This document shows, one piece after another, positions 37,093 through 45,578 of a stretch of 50,560 nucleotides of DNA. The first letter of the stretch is position 1. The number at the start of each line of letters is the position of its first letter. The translations under genes were made by a program, and so were the position numbers. The stretch comes from Alphaproteobacteria bacterium (GTDB lineage: Bacteria > Pseudomonadota > Alphaproteobacteria > Micropepsales > Micropepsaceae), in assembly GCA_025924715.1 (NCBI GenBank), contig JAICHV010000027.1, positions 1 to 50,560 of the forward strand. Direction: 5' to 3'. The notes beneath the pieces are model-generated. The model searched no databases and was not told the origin of the DNA. It was given only the letters and a program-made list of their open reading frames with translations.

Positions 37093-38427
37093 TTGGCCCG
37101 CGCAAACGGCGCCGATACCCAGGTGGAGCATCGGGGCGGCGCATTCGTCATTCATGTGGAGCCCAAATCGCGCGCCTTGGCGCCGCGCGACGCAGAGGAA
37201 CGCCTGGCCGAAGCGGTCGGGCTGACCGCGGCGATCGGCATGACGGTGGTTTGGACGGCCATTGCGCCGCTGGCCCGGGCCGTGCCCGCCACCCTGATCG
37301 GCTCCGGCAAGGTCGATGAGATCGCGGGTGAGGCCAAGGCCCGCGAGCCCGAGATCGTCATCGTCAATGCCCAGCTTTCTCCGGTGCAGCAGCGCAATCT
37401 GGAAAAGGCCTGGGGCGCCAAAGTGCTGGACCGCACCGCGCTGATCCTGGAGATTTTCGGCGAGCGCGCCGCCACCCGCGAAGGGCGGCTTCAGGTCGAA
37501 CTCGCCCATCTCACCTGGCAGCGATCGCGGCTGGTGCGCAGCTGGACCCATTTGGAGCGCCAGCGCGGCGGCTTCGGCTTTCTGGGCGGTCCGGGCGAAA
37601 CCCAGATCGAAAGCGACCGCAGGCTGATCGGCGAACGCATCGTCAAGATCAAAAAGGAATTGGAAGGGGTGCGGCGCACCCGCGACCTGGGCCGCAAGGC
37701 CCGCCGGCGGGTGCCTTATCCGGTGATCGCCCTGGTCGGCTACACCAATGCCGGCAAATCCACCCTGTTCAACAGGCTGACCGATGCGCAGGTGGTGGCC
37801 AAGGATCTGCTCTTCGCCACCCTGGACCCCACCATGCGGGGGCTGAAATTGCCCGGCGGCGGCAAGGCGATCCTGTCGGATACGGTGGGCTTCATCGCCG
37901 ACCTGCCGACCGAGCTGGTCGCAGCCTTCCGCGCCACCCTGGAGGAGGTGCTGGCCGCCGACCTGATCGTCCATGTCCGCGACGCCGCCCATGCCGAGTC
38001 CGAGGCCCAGAAGGGCGACGTGCTGAAGGTGCTGGAGGAGCTGGGTGTGCCCGAAGACCGCCCCCAGATCGAGGTGCTGAACAAGATCGATCTGCTGCCG
38101 CCGGCGGCGCGGCGCGGCTTGCTGGACGGCAATGGCCGCGGCGGCGCGGTGGCGGTTTCGGCCCTGACGGGCGAGGGTTTGCCCGCGCTTGCGGCCCGTT
38201 TCGAGGCTGAGCTGACAGGCGGCAACATCGCCCTGTCCCTGACCTTGGACGCCAGCGACGGCGAGGGCTTGGCCTGGGTTTATCGCCACGCCCAGGTCAC
38301 GGCCCGGCTTGTAAGCGGTGGCAAGATCGCCCTTTCGCTCACAATCGATCCACAGGAACGCGCCCGTCTGGAAAGCCGCTTTCCCGGAAAAATCAAAACA
38401 ACTCAGCGCTCTGGCGCGTCACTTTGA
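37093..38427 (+). CDS. hflX: GTPase HflX
   Basis: HflX is a ribosome-associated GTPase that splits or rescues stalled ribosomes under stress. The 444-residue protein has the N-terminal HflX domain (about 20-200, including SGKVDEI, QLSPVQQRNLE, and GGFGFLGGPGETQIESDRR). Its G domain has G1 GYTNAGKST at about 216-224, the G3 DTVGFI and G4 NKIDLL, and is followed by a short C-terminal domain. The apparent start is TTG at 37093, two bases after the hfq stop, with TAGG partly overlapping that stop. No better in-frame ATG lies near. The gene faces mazG, with hairpins between. Confidence 0.95.
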   Translation: MARANGADTQVEHRGGAFVIHVEPKSRALAPRDAEERLAEAVGLTAAIGMTVVWTAIAPLARAVPATLIGSGKVDEIAGEAKAREPEIVIVNAQLSPVQQRNLEKAWGAKVLDRTALILEIFGERAATREGRLQVELAHLTWQRSRLVRSWTHLERQRGGFGFLGGPGETQIESDRRLIGERIVKIKKELEGVRRTRDLGRKARRRVPYPVIALVGYTNAGKSTLFNRLTDAQVVAKDLLFATLDPTMRGLKLPGGGKAILSDTVGFIADLPTELVAAFRATLEEVLAADLIVHVRDAAHAESEAQKGDVLKVLEELGVPEDRPQIEVLNKIDLLPPAARRGLLDGNGRGGAVAVSALTGEGLPALAARFEAELTGGNIALSLTLDASDGEGLAWVYRHAQVTARLVSGGKIALSLTIDPQERARLESRFPGKIKTTQRSGASL

Positions 38428-38460
38428 TGTGAGTTGTGAAAGGGGAGGGGTGTGGAGCGT

Positions 38461-38500
38461 TTTGCCGAAGGCAAACCAAACGATCCAGTGGATCGTTTGG
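38461..38500. terminator. Two adjacent perfect hairpins between convergent hflX and mazG
   Basis: TTTGCC/GGCAAA (38461-38475, loop GAA) is followed at once by CCAAACGATCC/GGATCGTTTGG (38476-38500, loop AGT), an 11-bp perfect stem. They sit between two converging genes, where a bidirectional terminator or mRNA-end structure is expected. No T run follows, so factor-independent termination is doubtful. The pair may instead be a dispersed palindromic repeat. Confidence 0.5.
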
Positions 38501-38557
38501 AGCGACACACGCCGCGAGCCAAAGCGAGCGGCCGGGCCGGAGCCGATCCACGCGCCA

Positions 38558-39352
38558 CTAAAGCCCTTTCGCTTTCGCCTCCAGCCACAAGGCTTCCATC
38601 TCGTCCAGGCTGGCCGCCGCCGCCGAGCCGCCGCGCACTTCCAGTGCTGCCTCGATGAACTTGAACCTTCTGGTGAATTTCGCATTGGCGGCGCGCAAGG
38701 CGGCCTCCGGGTCCACTTTCAGGTGACGGGCCAGGTTGGCGACCACGAACAGCAGGTCGCCGATCTCTTCCGTCCGCTTGGCGGGATCGAGCCCGGCATC
38801 GACCACTTCGCGGGCTTCCTCGGCGATCTTGTCCACCACCTTGGTCGGATCATCCCAATCAAATCCGACACTTGCGGCCCGGCGTTGCAGCTTGTCGGCG
38901 CGCAAAAGCGCGGGCAAGGCGAGGGGGACATCGTCCAGGATTGAGGTTTGCTGCTTGGCGGCACGTTCCTGGGCTTTCAGCGCCTCCCAGGCCAGTTTCT
39001 GGCTGTGGGAATCGGCCTCGGCTGGGGCACCGCCAAAGACATGGGGATGGCGGCGGACCATCTTGGCGGTGACGGCCTGGACCACATCGCCGAAATCGAA
39101 CAGCCCGGCTTCCTCGGCCATGCGGGCATGGAACACCACCTGGAACAGCAGATCGCCCAATTCATCGGGCAGGGCCTTGAGGTCGCCGTCCTCGATGGTG
39201 GCGGCGACCTCATAGGCGTCTTCCACCGTGTAAGGCGCCACGGTGGCAAAGGTCTGGGTCTTGTCCCAGGGACAGCCGTCATCGGCGCGCAGCCGGCGCA
39301 TGATCTCCAGCAGGTCGGCGATGTCGCGGGAGGGCCCGGGCGGATTCGTCAT
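38558..39352 (-). CDS. mazG: Nucleoside triphosphate pyrophosphohydrolase MazG
   Basis: MazG hydrolyses nucleoside triphosphates to monophosphates and cleans the nucleotide pool. The 264-residue protein has two MazG repeats. The first includes CPWDKTQTF and DELGDLLFQVVFHARMAEE; the second, about 165-235, includes EEAREVVDAG and EEIGDLLFVVANLAR with the acidic metal-binding E-x-x-E pattern. ATG at 39352 begins a family-like N-terminus (MTNPPGPSRDIADLLEIM), with GGGG three bases upstream; a TTG at 39388 is unlikely. It ends the conserved hfq-hflX-mazG neighbourhood but is on the opposite strand here. Confidence 0.95.
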   Translation of the reverse strand: MTNPPGPSRDIADLLEIMRRLRADDGCPWDKTQTFATVAPYTVEDAYEVAATIEDGDLKALPDELGDLLFQVVFHARMAEEAGLFDFGDVVQAVTAKMVRRHPHVFGGAPAEADSHSQKLAWEALKAQERAAKQQTSILDDVPLALPALLRADKLQRRAASVGFDWDDPTKVVDKIAEEAREVVDAGLDPAKRTEEIGDLLFVVANLARHLKVDPEAALRAANAKFTRRFKFIEAALEVRGGSAAAASLDEMEALWLEAKAKGL

Positions 39353-39410
39353 GCGCCCCAGTAAGGGGCGCGAGGCGGCGGCCGGCAAGCGCCATCGCCG
39401 CCTCGCACAG

Positions 39411-40199
39411 CTATTTTGCGCTTTTCAGATGCTCCTGCGCCTTCTTCATGTAGGCGGCGATTTGCGGGGTCCAAGGAATGAGCGGGGCGAGTTTGGGATC
39501 GTTCATCGCGTCCTTCCAGACGCTGCGGACCTTGTTCGCCATGGCCTCGTCGCCGCCGGTGAATTGGGCGATCAGCGCCTGCCAGCGCCGCGCCAGATCC
39601 TGGACGGGCGGCGAGGCGGGGTCGGCATTGGCCGCGGCAAAGGCTTTGGCCTGGGCAAACAGCTCGTTCCATTGCGCGGTGACGGCGGGCTGGTCGTATT
39701 TGCGCTGTTTCAATTTGGCGGCATCTTCCGGCGTGAAATATTTGGCGCTGATCGGCTTGAGCAATTCCATCCGTTCTTCTTCGGTCAGGTTCGGCATGAC
39801 GGTCTCCTTGGTGAGATGAGCGAGATCGTCGATCGAAAGCGCATTGCCCGATGCCAGTTTGACCCGCGCCGCCCGCACCAGCGCCAGCGCCCGCGACAGG
39901 GCCTCGCTGTCGCGCATCAGCGCCTGTTCCTGAAGCGCCAAGATGGCCTCCAACCGGTCCGGACCGCTGAGAAGCTCGGCAATGCGGGCCAGGGGAAGAC
40001 CCAGCCGCTTCAGGGCCAGGATCTGGTGCAGGCGCGCGACCTGGTCCGGGCCATAGACCCGCCAGGCCGCGCCGGTGCTGCCATTGCGGGTGCGCAGCGG
40101 CGCCAGCAAGCCGCGCTGCTCATACAGACGCAGCGCCTTGATGCTAACGCCAAAGCGCCGGGCGGTCTCGGCAGGACTGAGATGAAGGTCATCCGGCAT
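39411..40199 (-). CDS. MerR-family regulator with TipAS-like ligand domain
   Basis: This 262-residue transcription factor has an N-terminal MerR helix-turn-helix (about 8-75, FGVSIKALRLYEQRGLLAP, WRVYGPDQVARLHQI), a dimerisation coiled coil (about 80-120) and a C-terminal helical domain. That last domain (EERMELLKPISAKYFTPE, WNELFAQAKA, WQALIAQFTGGD) resembles the TipAS antibiotic-binding fold. TipA-type regulators sense drugs or other small molecules, but the ligand here is unknown. ATG at 40199. The target cannot be named: the next gene on this strand, mazG, is 58 bases downstream. Confidence 0.85.
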   Translation of the reverse strand: MPDDLHLSPAETARRFGVSIKALRLYEQRGLLAPLRTRNGSTGAAWRVYGPDQVARLHQILALKRLGLPLARIAELLSGPDRLEAILALQEQALMRDSEALSRALALVRAARVKLASGNALSIDDLAHLTKETVMPNLTEEERMELLKPISAKYFTPEDAAKLKQRKYDQPAVTAQWNELFAQAKAFAAANADPASPPVQDLARRWQALIAQFTGGDEAMANKVRSVWKDAMNDPKLAPLIPWTPQIAAYMKKAQEHLKSAK

Positions 40200-40347
40200 G
40201 AGGCAAAGCTATTCCAATCGACCCGCCGATGGAGGGGGCGGCCCCAAGGGACGGCTCAAGCCCGTCCTGGGCGGCATCTTATCTTCGTATAAGTAATATT
40301 ATGTAAAATTATGAAGCACGGAATGGGCGACGAAGGTGCATTTGGAG
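40200..40347. other. AT-rich gap upstream of the MerR gene
   Basis: About 148 bases hold an AT-rich patch (40275-40320, with ATAAGTAATATTATG) very unlike the GC-rich surroundings. It includes CTTAT/ATAAG arms around 40276-40291. It probably contains the MerR gene promoter and perhaps its operator. No gene was seen in it. Confidence 0.45.
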
Positions 40348-40956
40348 CTACTGCTTACAAAAGCCCTCGGCCTCACTGATAAGTCTCGTCAGGTATTGCA
40401 CCGCCAATTCGGCGACTGGGAGCGGCAAACCGCTCTCCAAGGCTTTGCCCAGGTGACCCGTTGGCGGCTGATATTTCACGCCGCCCCGACCAGTGACAAC
40501 GGCCAACTTCGTGTGAGGTAGAGTCTGTTCGATCAGGATTGGCTTCCCATCCAAGCTTTTTGCCTTCAGTTGAATCTCCCCATCATCCATCACGGTCAGA
40601 CGTTCAATGAGCATACCCTGGCTGAATCCGGGTTTGTTCACCTGGATGCCAATCCCGCCCGGATCAAATTCCGTCACCGGCTCTAATCCATGTTCATCGT
40701 CGTCGCGGGCCTGAAACAGATATTGAAGGAGCGGATCGTCTCTGCGCTCCTGCTTTTTGCCGCCATACCATTGCCTAGCCGGTGGCGACACCTTTGAGCC
40801 CTGCTCAAGGCTTGTGTAGACGTTCTTTGCGGCGACTAGAAAGCCGTACCACTGGTCACTGAAGTCCTGATGGTTTTGGCAGGCCGCCAATTCTCTCACG
40901 GACTTCTCTGCCAGGCGCAGACGGCTCTTGGCTTTTGCGATTGCCTTGGGGTCCAT
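40348..40956 (-). CDS. Hypothetical protein with HEPN-like R-x4-H motif
   Basis: This 202-residue protein has no recognised family name. The N-terminal half is helical (KSRLRLAEKSVRELAAC, FLVAAKNVYTSLEQ), followed by GGKKQERRDDPLLQYLFQAR and then RDDDEHG. The last is an R-x4-H arrangement after a helix, as seen in HEPN RNase-type domains. The C-terminal half is strand-rich (MLIERLTVMDDGEIQLKAKS). Base composition is visibly less GC-rich than the neighbouring core genes, suggesting transfer. ATG at 40956 has a weak ribosome site. It could be a stress, defence or toxin-type protein, but that is inference from one motif. Confidence 0.6.
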   Translation of the reverse strand: MDPKAIAKAKSRLRLAEKSVRELAACQNHQDFSDQWYGFLVAAKNVYTSLEQGSKVSPPARQWYGGKKQERRDDPLLQYLFQARDDDEHGLEPVTEFDPGGIGIQVNKPGFSQGMLIERLTVMDDGEIQLKAKSLDGKPILIEQTLPHTKLAVVTGRGGVKYQPPTGHLGKALESGLPLPVAELAVQYLTRLISEAEGFCKQ

Positions 40957-41004
40957 ATATCGAAAAACCTGTCAATGTCGGGAAGTTTGGTGCAGCGGGC
41001 CATC

Positions 41005-41232
41005 TTAGAACTGAATTTTTCCTGCCCACCAAATGGTGGCCGCTATGAAGACCAGGGCTGGCATCACGATCAGCGCCTGAATTGTCCAAAACTCTTTCGG
41101 CTTCTTCGCGCGGTCAGCCGAGAAGTGGTTGAAGTGGGCCTTTCCGGTCCAGAGCCTCCAAACGAAGATCCCGACTGTCAGGAGAGAAAGGCTCGACGAA
41201 AGCACCGTGAGCAGGATCGGGCTGTAGTCCAT
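41005..41232 (-). CDS. Small two-TM membrane protein
   Basis: This 75-residue protein has two hydrophobic segments (about 4-26, ILLTVLSSSLSLLTVGIFVW, and about 50-70, ALIVMPALVFIAATIWWAG) joined by a polar loop, and a very short tail. It is not recognised. ATG at 41232 (MDYSPILLTVL) has AAGG touching it; a TTG at 41268 would add 12 residues. It lies 48 bases upstream of the R-x4-H protein gene on the same strand, so the two may be one unit. Inner-membrane location is likely. Confidence 0.45.
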   Translation of the reverse strand: MDYSPILLTVLSSSLSLLTVGIFVWRLWTGKAHFNHFSADRAKKPKEFWTIQALIVMPALVFIAATIWWAGKIQF

Positions 41233-41296
41233 CCTTACGCCGCCATTTCTTGTAGGTCCGCGCTTCAAACCGCGCCGTCTTGAGCCGCGAGACGCA

Positions 41297-41509
41297 CTAC
41301 TCCGCCCTCTCCCACGGCTTGGCGGGTTCGCCCATCAGTTCGCGGATGCGGGTCCAGATGGCGGCGACTTTGACGTCCTCGATGCGGAAGGCCTCGGAGT
41401 CCATGCCCTTCATATGCATGGCGGCCGAGGCACGCTCGACCGCGATGGAGAAGGAATCGTAGAGACGCCGCAGCTCGAGCGTTTCCTGGTGGGTGAGTGT
41501 TCTTCCCAT
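41297..41509 (-). CDS. Small conserved-looking hypothetical protein
   Basis: This 70-residue soluble, helical protein (MGRTLTHQETLELRRLYDSF, VAAIWTRIRELMGEPAKPW) contains several methionines and a Trp/Pro end. It is not recognised. GC content and codon use resemble the surrounding core genes, more so than the two genes after it. ATG at 41509 lacks a clear ribosome site. The region downstream to 41232 has no evident gene. Confidence 0.5.
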   Translation of the reverse strand: MGRTLTHQETLELRRLYDSFSIAVERASAAMHMKGMDSEAFRIEDVKVAAIWTRIRELMGEPAKPWERAE

Positions 41510-41558
41510 GGCGCGATACTAGCAGCGCCGGGCCGAAAACGGAACTGGTCTTGCGCGG

Positions 41559-42134
41559 CTAGGTCGCGGGCGTTTTGACCGTCGTGACGATGAAATTCTT
41601 CAGTTGATCCGACGCCATGGTGAAATTCGGCTCCAGCTCCAGCACATGTTTGAAGTCGAAATAGGATTCCTTGTACTGGCCTTTCAATTCCTCGGCCACG
41701 GCGCGGTCGTAATAGCCGATATGGGGATAGGACATCCCCAGCTCCATGCCGTGATTGATGTCGGCGATGGCGTCGTCATAGCGCTGCAGCCGGATCAGCG
41801 CGGCGCCGCGATCGACATAGGCATCGCCCAGGGTCGGCTCCAGCGCGATGCCGGCTTCAAAATCGACCATGGCGCTTTCGTAAAGCCCTTTGTCCTGCTT
41901 GACCGCGCCGCGATTGATGAAGGTGGCGGCGCGGTCATGGTGCGTCAGCGCGGAATCGGTGAGCGCGGCGTTGCAGGTGGCCAGGCCCTCGTCCAGGTTC
42001 ACGCGGGCCTTGGCGGCGATGAAGCAGTCATGCGCCAGGCTGTTGCCCATCACCACGACAAAAGCATTCGCCGGTGCCGCGGCAAGAAGCGCCGCGCCGA
42101 TTGCGGCTCCGACCATCCATGCGCTGAATTTCAT
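41559..42134 (-). CDS. Exported TPR-repeat protein
   Basis: This 191-residue protein has a signal peptide (MKFSAWMVGAAIGAALLAAA, cleavage after ANA) and about three tetratricopeptide repeats. These include ATFINRGAVKQDKGLYESAM, GDAYVDRGAALIRLQRYDDA and IGYYDRAVAEELKGQYKESY, with FDFKHVLELEPNF near the end. It should sit in the periplasm or on a membrane face and mediate protein contacts. ATG at 42134 has AGGAGA six bases upstream. It follows the MBL hydrolase gene by 115 bases on the same strand and probably has its own promoter. Confidence 0.82.
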   Translation of the reverse strand: MKFSAWMVGAAIGAALLAAAPANAFVVVMGNSLAHDCFIAAKARVNLDEGLATCNAALTDSALTHHDRAATFINRGAVKQDKGLYESAMVDFEAGIALEPTLGDAYVDRGAALIRLQRYDDAIADINHGMELGMSYPHIGYYDRAVAEELKGQYKESYFDFKHVLELEPNFTMASDQLKNFIVTTVKTPAT

Positions 42135-42249
42135 TTGCGATCTCCTGTTGCAAGCAACCGACGCAACACCCCCAAGCTTGCGATTCTACGCCGATTTGCC
42201 CCCTTCGCAAAGCGGGCTTGCCAAGGTGTAACGGCGAAAAATTTGCGCC

Positions 42250-43074
42250 TTAAAGGCCGAAAACCAGCTCCATCCCGTCATAAGCCGGTTCCACGCCGGC
42301 CGGCAGGCTGCGCCGCAGGGTCTCGTAATCCAGGTCGACATGCATGTTGGTCAAAATGGCGCGGCGCGGTTTAACGCGGGCGATCCATTCCAGGGTGCGC
42401 GCGAGATGGGCATGGCTGGGATGCGGCGTCGCCCGCAAGGCATCGACGATCCAGCACTCCACTCCGCCAAGGGCCGCGAAAGCCGCCTCGTCCAAGGCAT
42501 CGACATCCGGAGAATAAGCCACCGGCCCAAAGCGAAAGCCCAGCGAGCGGATGCGGCCATGACCCTGCCCGAAAGCCAGCACCGGCAGGCCGCCGCCGGG
42601 ACCGGCGATCTCGAATGGCGCGAAAGGCTCATGGATCAGATGCGCGTTCAGGATGGGCGGATAATCGCTGCCCTTGGGGGTGGCAAAACAATAATCGAAT
42701 TTGTGCCGCACCCCGGCCATGCCGCTCGCATCGCTCCACAAATCGATGCGCTGCTTGGCGGTGATGGTCAGCACCCGAAGATCGTCGATGCCGTGGAGCT
42801 GGTCGGCATGATCATGGGTGATCAGCACGCCATCCAGCCGCCCGACCCGCGCCTCCAGCAATTGCTCGCGCATGTCGGGCGAGGTGTCGACCAAGACCTG
42901 CGTCGTGCCGCCGGCGCCGGGTCGCCGCGCCAGGATGGAACAGCGCCGCCGCCGGTTCTTGGGATTGCCCGGATCGCAGGCGCCCCAATACCCCGACCCA
43001 TCCACACCGCCCAGCCGCGGCACCCCACCGGACGAGCCGCAACCCAGAATGCGGATTTGGAGCGTGTCTTTCAT
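42250..43074 (-). CDS. MBL-fold metallohydrolase, PhnP-like
   Basis: This 274-residue cytoplasmic metallo-beta-lactamase-fold hydrolase has an N-terminal GCGSSGGVPR block and the metal motif THDHADQLHG (His87, His89, Asp91, His94). A later YSPDVDAL block and TNMHVDLDY supply further ligands. It resembles PhnP phosphodiesterases and the hydrolases found after tatD in alphaproteobacteria. A role on cyclic nucleotides or RNA ends is possible but untested. ATG at 43074. It ends the operon that begins with rlpA/dac. Confidence 0.87.
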   Translation of the reverse strand: MKDTLQIRILGCGSSGGVPRLGGVDGSGYWGACDPGNPKNRRRRCSILARRPGAGGTTQVLVDTSPDMREQLLEARVGRLDGVLITHDHADQLHGIDDLRVLTITAKQRIDLWSDASGMAGVRHKFDYCFATPKGSDYPPILNAHLIHEPFAPFEIAGPGGGLPVLAFGQGHGRIRSLGFRFGPVAYSPDVDALDEAAFAALGGVECWIVDALRATPHPSHAHLARTLEWIARVKPRRAILTNMHVDLDYETLRRSLPAGVEPAYDGMELVFGL

Positions 43075-43108
43075 TCCGACCTCGGCGCCGGGCGCGGACG
43101 CTCGTACG

Positions 43109-43891
43109 TCATTCGGGCCGCTTCACTTTGCGGAAGAGGCGGAAGAAATTGTCGGTGGTGGCCTTGGCCAGGTCTTCTTCGCGGACGCCTTTGAGTTCGG
43201 CCAGCATCCTTGCCGTATGCACGACAAAAGCCGGCTCATTGGTTTTGCCCCGGTGCGGCACCGGCGCCAGGAACGGCGCATCGGTTTCCACCAGCAGCCG
43301 GTCCAGCGGCACCGTCTGGATCACATCGCGCAGGGCTTTGGAATTCTTGAACGTGGCGATGCCGGAAACGGAAATATAAAGCCCCAAAGCCAGCGCCGCA
43401 TCGGCCAGGCGCTGGGTGCCGGTGAAGCAATGGATCAAGCCGGTGAAGGCGCCCTGCCCCATTTCTTCTTCCAGCACGGCGATGGTGTCGTCATCGGCAT
43501 CGCGGGTATGGACGATGACCGGCAGCCGCGCCTGGCGCCCCGCCGCGATATGGGCGCGGAAATTGGCGATCTGTTCGGCCTTCGGCGAATGTTCGTAGAA
43601 ATAATCCAGCCCGGTCTCGCCGATCCCCACCACTTTGGGATGAGCGGTCTCGGCCAGCAGCAGCGCCGGATCCTTTAGCAATTCCTTTTGCGCTTCGTGC
43701 GGATGGACGCCGACGCTGCACCAGACATCGTCGAATTTTTCCGCCACCGCCCGCACGGCGGGAAAACGGCTGAGCTCGGTGCCGATGCTGAGACAGGTGC
43801 TGATGCCGGCGGCGCGGGCCCGCGCCATCACCGCTTCGACCTGGCCCTGGTAATCGGGAAAATCCAGATGGCAATGGCTGTCGACAAGCAT
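43109..43891 (-). CDS. tatD: TatD-family DNase
   Basis: This 260-residue TIM-barrel metal-dependent nuclease of the TatD family has the metal motif DSHCHLDF at its start (His6, His8), IGETGLDYFYEHS, VHTRDADDDT and the late ETDAPFLAP. TatD enzymes act as 3'-5' exonucleases or in DNA-fragment turnover. ATG at 43891 overlaps the last base of the holB stop (TGATG), giving coupling. The large frame before the start is holB in another frame. Alphaproteobacteria often have metG between holB and tatD; here it is missing. Confidence 0.95.
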   Translation of the reverse strand: MLVDSHCHLDFPDYQGQVEAVMARARAAGISTCLSIGTELSRFPAVRAVAEKFDDVWCSVGVHPHEAQKELLKDPALLLAETAHPKVVGIGETGLDYFYEHSPKAEQIANFRAHIAAGRQARLPVIVHTRDADDDTIAVLEEEMGQGAFTGLIHCFTGTQRLADAALALGLYISVSGIATFKNSKALRDVIQTVPLDRLLVETDAPFLAPVPHRGKTNEPAFVVHTARMLAELKGVREEDLAKATTDNFFRLFRKVKRPE

Positions 43892-44940
43892 CAAAGCCCT
43901 CCCGCGCGGCCGGCGGTGCGCGCCAGATCGCGCGCCGCCGTCAGCAAGGTCTGGCGCGGCTCCAGATGCAAGCCCTGGCTGCGGGCGAAATTGTCCTCCA
44001 GCCGGGTGAGCAGCGCGGTCCATCGCTGCAAGTTTGGCGCGCCGCTTTGCGCCTTGGCACGAATGCGCGCGGAGAGGCTTTCCAGCAGAAACCCGCCCAG
44101 CCGGTCGACGCCATCCTTCATCCGCCACAGCCGGTCGCCCAGCGCCAGCAGCGCCACCACATCGGGCGAGGCGGCGTGTTCGATCAGCCGGTCGGCTTCG
44201 GCCGCCAATTCGGCCCCCTCGCCGCCGGCCAGCGCCAAAGCGGCCCCGATCGAGCCGCCCGATAATCGCGCCAGTTGCGCCCGCGCGCGCACGTCGCTGT
44301 CCGGCAGCAATTTTTCCAGCGCGGCAGCGAGCGCCGGCTCGTCCAGCGGACGCAGCTCCAGCCGCTGGCAGCGCGAGCGGATAGTGGGCAGCAGCCGGCC
44401 CGGCATGTTGGACAGCAGCAGCAGCATGGCCCGCGCCGGCGGTTCTTCCAGCAATTTCAGCAGCGCATTGGCGGCATTGTCGTTCATCTCATCGGCGGTA
44501 TCGACGATGGCGACGCGCCAGCCGCCGGCACCGGAGGTCATGCCGAAAAAACCCGCCAGCTTGCGGATCTCGTCGACCGACAACACCGTCATCAGCTTGC
44601 CTTGCTTGTTCTCGCCGCGCTTGAGCGACAGCAACCCGGGATGGGAGCCGGCCGCGACCTGCATCGCCGCCGGGTCCTGGGCCGGCACCGACAGATCGGC
44701 GGCACCCCGGTCCGTGGCACCATAGGCCAGCAGATAGCGGGCGATGCGATAGGCCATGGTCGCCTTGCCGATGCCGGGTGGGCCACAAATCAGCCAGGCC
44801 TGGGGCGGACGGCCACCGCGGATGGCGCGCGCCGCCCGCGCCAGGGCGGCGTCCTGGCCGATCAGCGCGGCGGTCTCGCGCGGATGGGGAAAACCTTCCA
44901 GGCGGTCGGGTTCGACGGCTGCGGTAACGCGTTTGGCCAT
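43891..44940 (-). CDS. holB: DNA polymerase III subunit delta prime
   Basis: HolB is the delta-prime subunit of the clamp loader that places the beta sliding clamp on DNA. The 349-residue protein has an AAA+ domain with Walker A GPPGIGKAT at 53-61, sensor-region DTADEMNDNAANALLKLLEE and SNMPGRLLPTIRSRCQ, then a helical C-terminal collar domain. The length and glycine-rich nucleotide loop are typical of alphaproteobacterial delta prime. ATG at 44940 lies four bases after the tmk stop, and the stop overlaps tatD. Confidence 0.95.
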   Translation of the reverse strand: MAKRVTAAVEPDRLEGFPHPRETAALIGQDAALARAARAIRGGRPPQAWLICGPPGIGKATMAYRIARYLLAYGATDRGAADLSVPAQDPAAMQVAAGSHPGLLSLKRGENKQGKLMTVLSVDEIRKLAGFFGMTSGAGGWRVAIVDTADEMNDNAANALLKLLEEPPARAMLLLLSNMPGRLLPTIRSRCQRLELRPLDEPALAAALEKLLPDSDVRARAQLARLSGGSIGAALALAGGEGAELAAEADRLIEHAASPDVVALLALGDRLWRMKDGVDRLGGFLLESLSARIRAKAQSGAPNLQRWTALLTRLEDNFARSQGLHLEPRQTLLTAARDLARTAGRAGGL

Positions 44941-44944
44941 GGGT

Positions 44945-45574
44945 TTAGGATAATCCGTAACGCCGCGCGACCTGGGCCCAGATCGCCGCGGCGACTTCGT
45001 CCTCGCTACCCGAGGCGTCGATCAGCACGCAGCGGTCGGGATTGCGCTTGGCGATATCGATAAAACCCTGGCGCAGCCGCTCATGGAAGTCGCGGTCGAA
45101 TTGTTCGAAGCGGCTTTCGGCGCCGCCGCGCGACATCGCTCGCGCGATGCCGGTGTCCACATCCAGATCCAGCACCAGGGTAAAATCCGGTTTGAAATCG
45201 TCCAGCACCACCGCGTCGATCCGCCGGATGGTCTCGCGGGTCAGACCCCGCCCGGCGCCCTGATAGGCAAAGCTGGAATCGGAAAAGCGGTCGCACACCA
45301 CCCATTGCCCCGCCAGCAGCGCCGGCCCGATGGTGCGTCCGACATGATCGGCGCGGGCGGCATAGAGCAGCAGGGTTTCAGGCATCGGATCCCATCGCCC
45401 CGGCGCGCCATTGACCAGCAGGCTGCGGATTTCCTCCGCCCCCGGCGAGCCGCCCGGCTCGCGGGTGGACAGAACCGAAAGCCCGGTGTTTTCCAAAGCC
45501 GCCGCCAACCGGCGGGCTTGGGTGGATTTGCCGGTCCCTTCCCCGCCTTCCAAAGTGATAAAGCGGCCGGTCAT
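44945..45574 (-). CDS. tmk: Thymidylate kinase
   Basis: Tmk phosphorylates dTMP to dTDP for DNA synthesis. The 209-residue protein has the P-loop GGEGTGKST at 10-18, the DRF motif in VVCDRFSDSSFAYQG, and the lid region around SRGGAESRFEQFD. ATG at 45574 starts the family-like MTGRFITLEG; the frame is open for 26 more codons that overlap dac. It starts four bases after the dac stop and ends four bases before holB, the classical dac-tmk-holB-tatD order. Confidence 0.96.
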   Translation of the reverse strand: MTGRFITLEGGEGTGKSTQARRLAAALENTGLSVLSTREPGGSPGAEEIRSLLVNGAPGRWDPMPETLLLYAARADHVGRTIGPALLAGQWVVCDRFSDSSFAYQGAGRGLTRETIRRIDAVVLDDFKPDFTLVLDLDVDTGIARAMSRGGAESRFEQFDRDFHERLRQGFIDIAKRNPDRCVLIDASGSEDEVAAAIWAQVARRYGLS

Positions 45575-45578
45575 GCCT

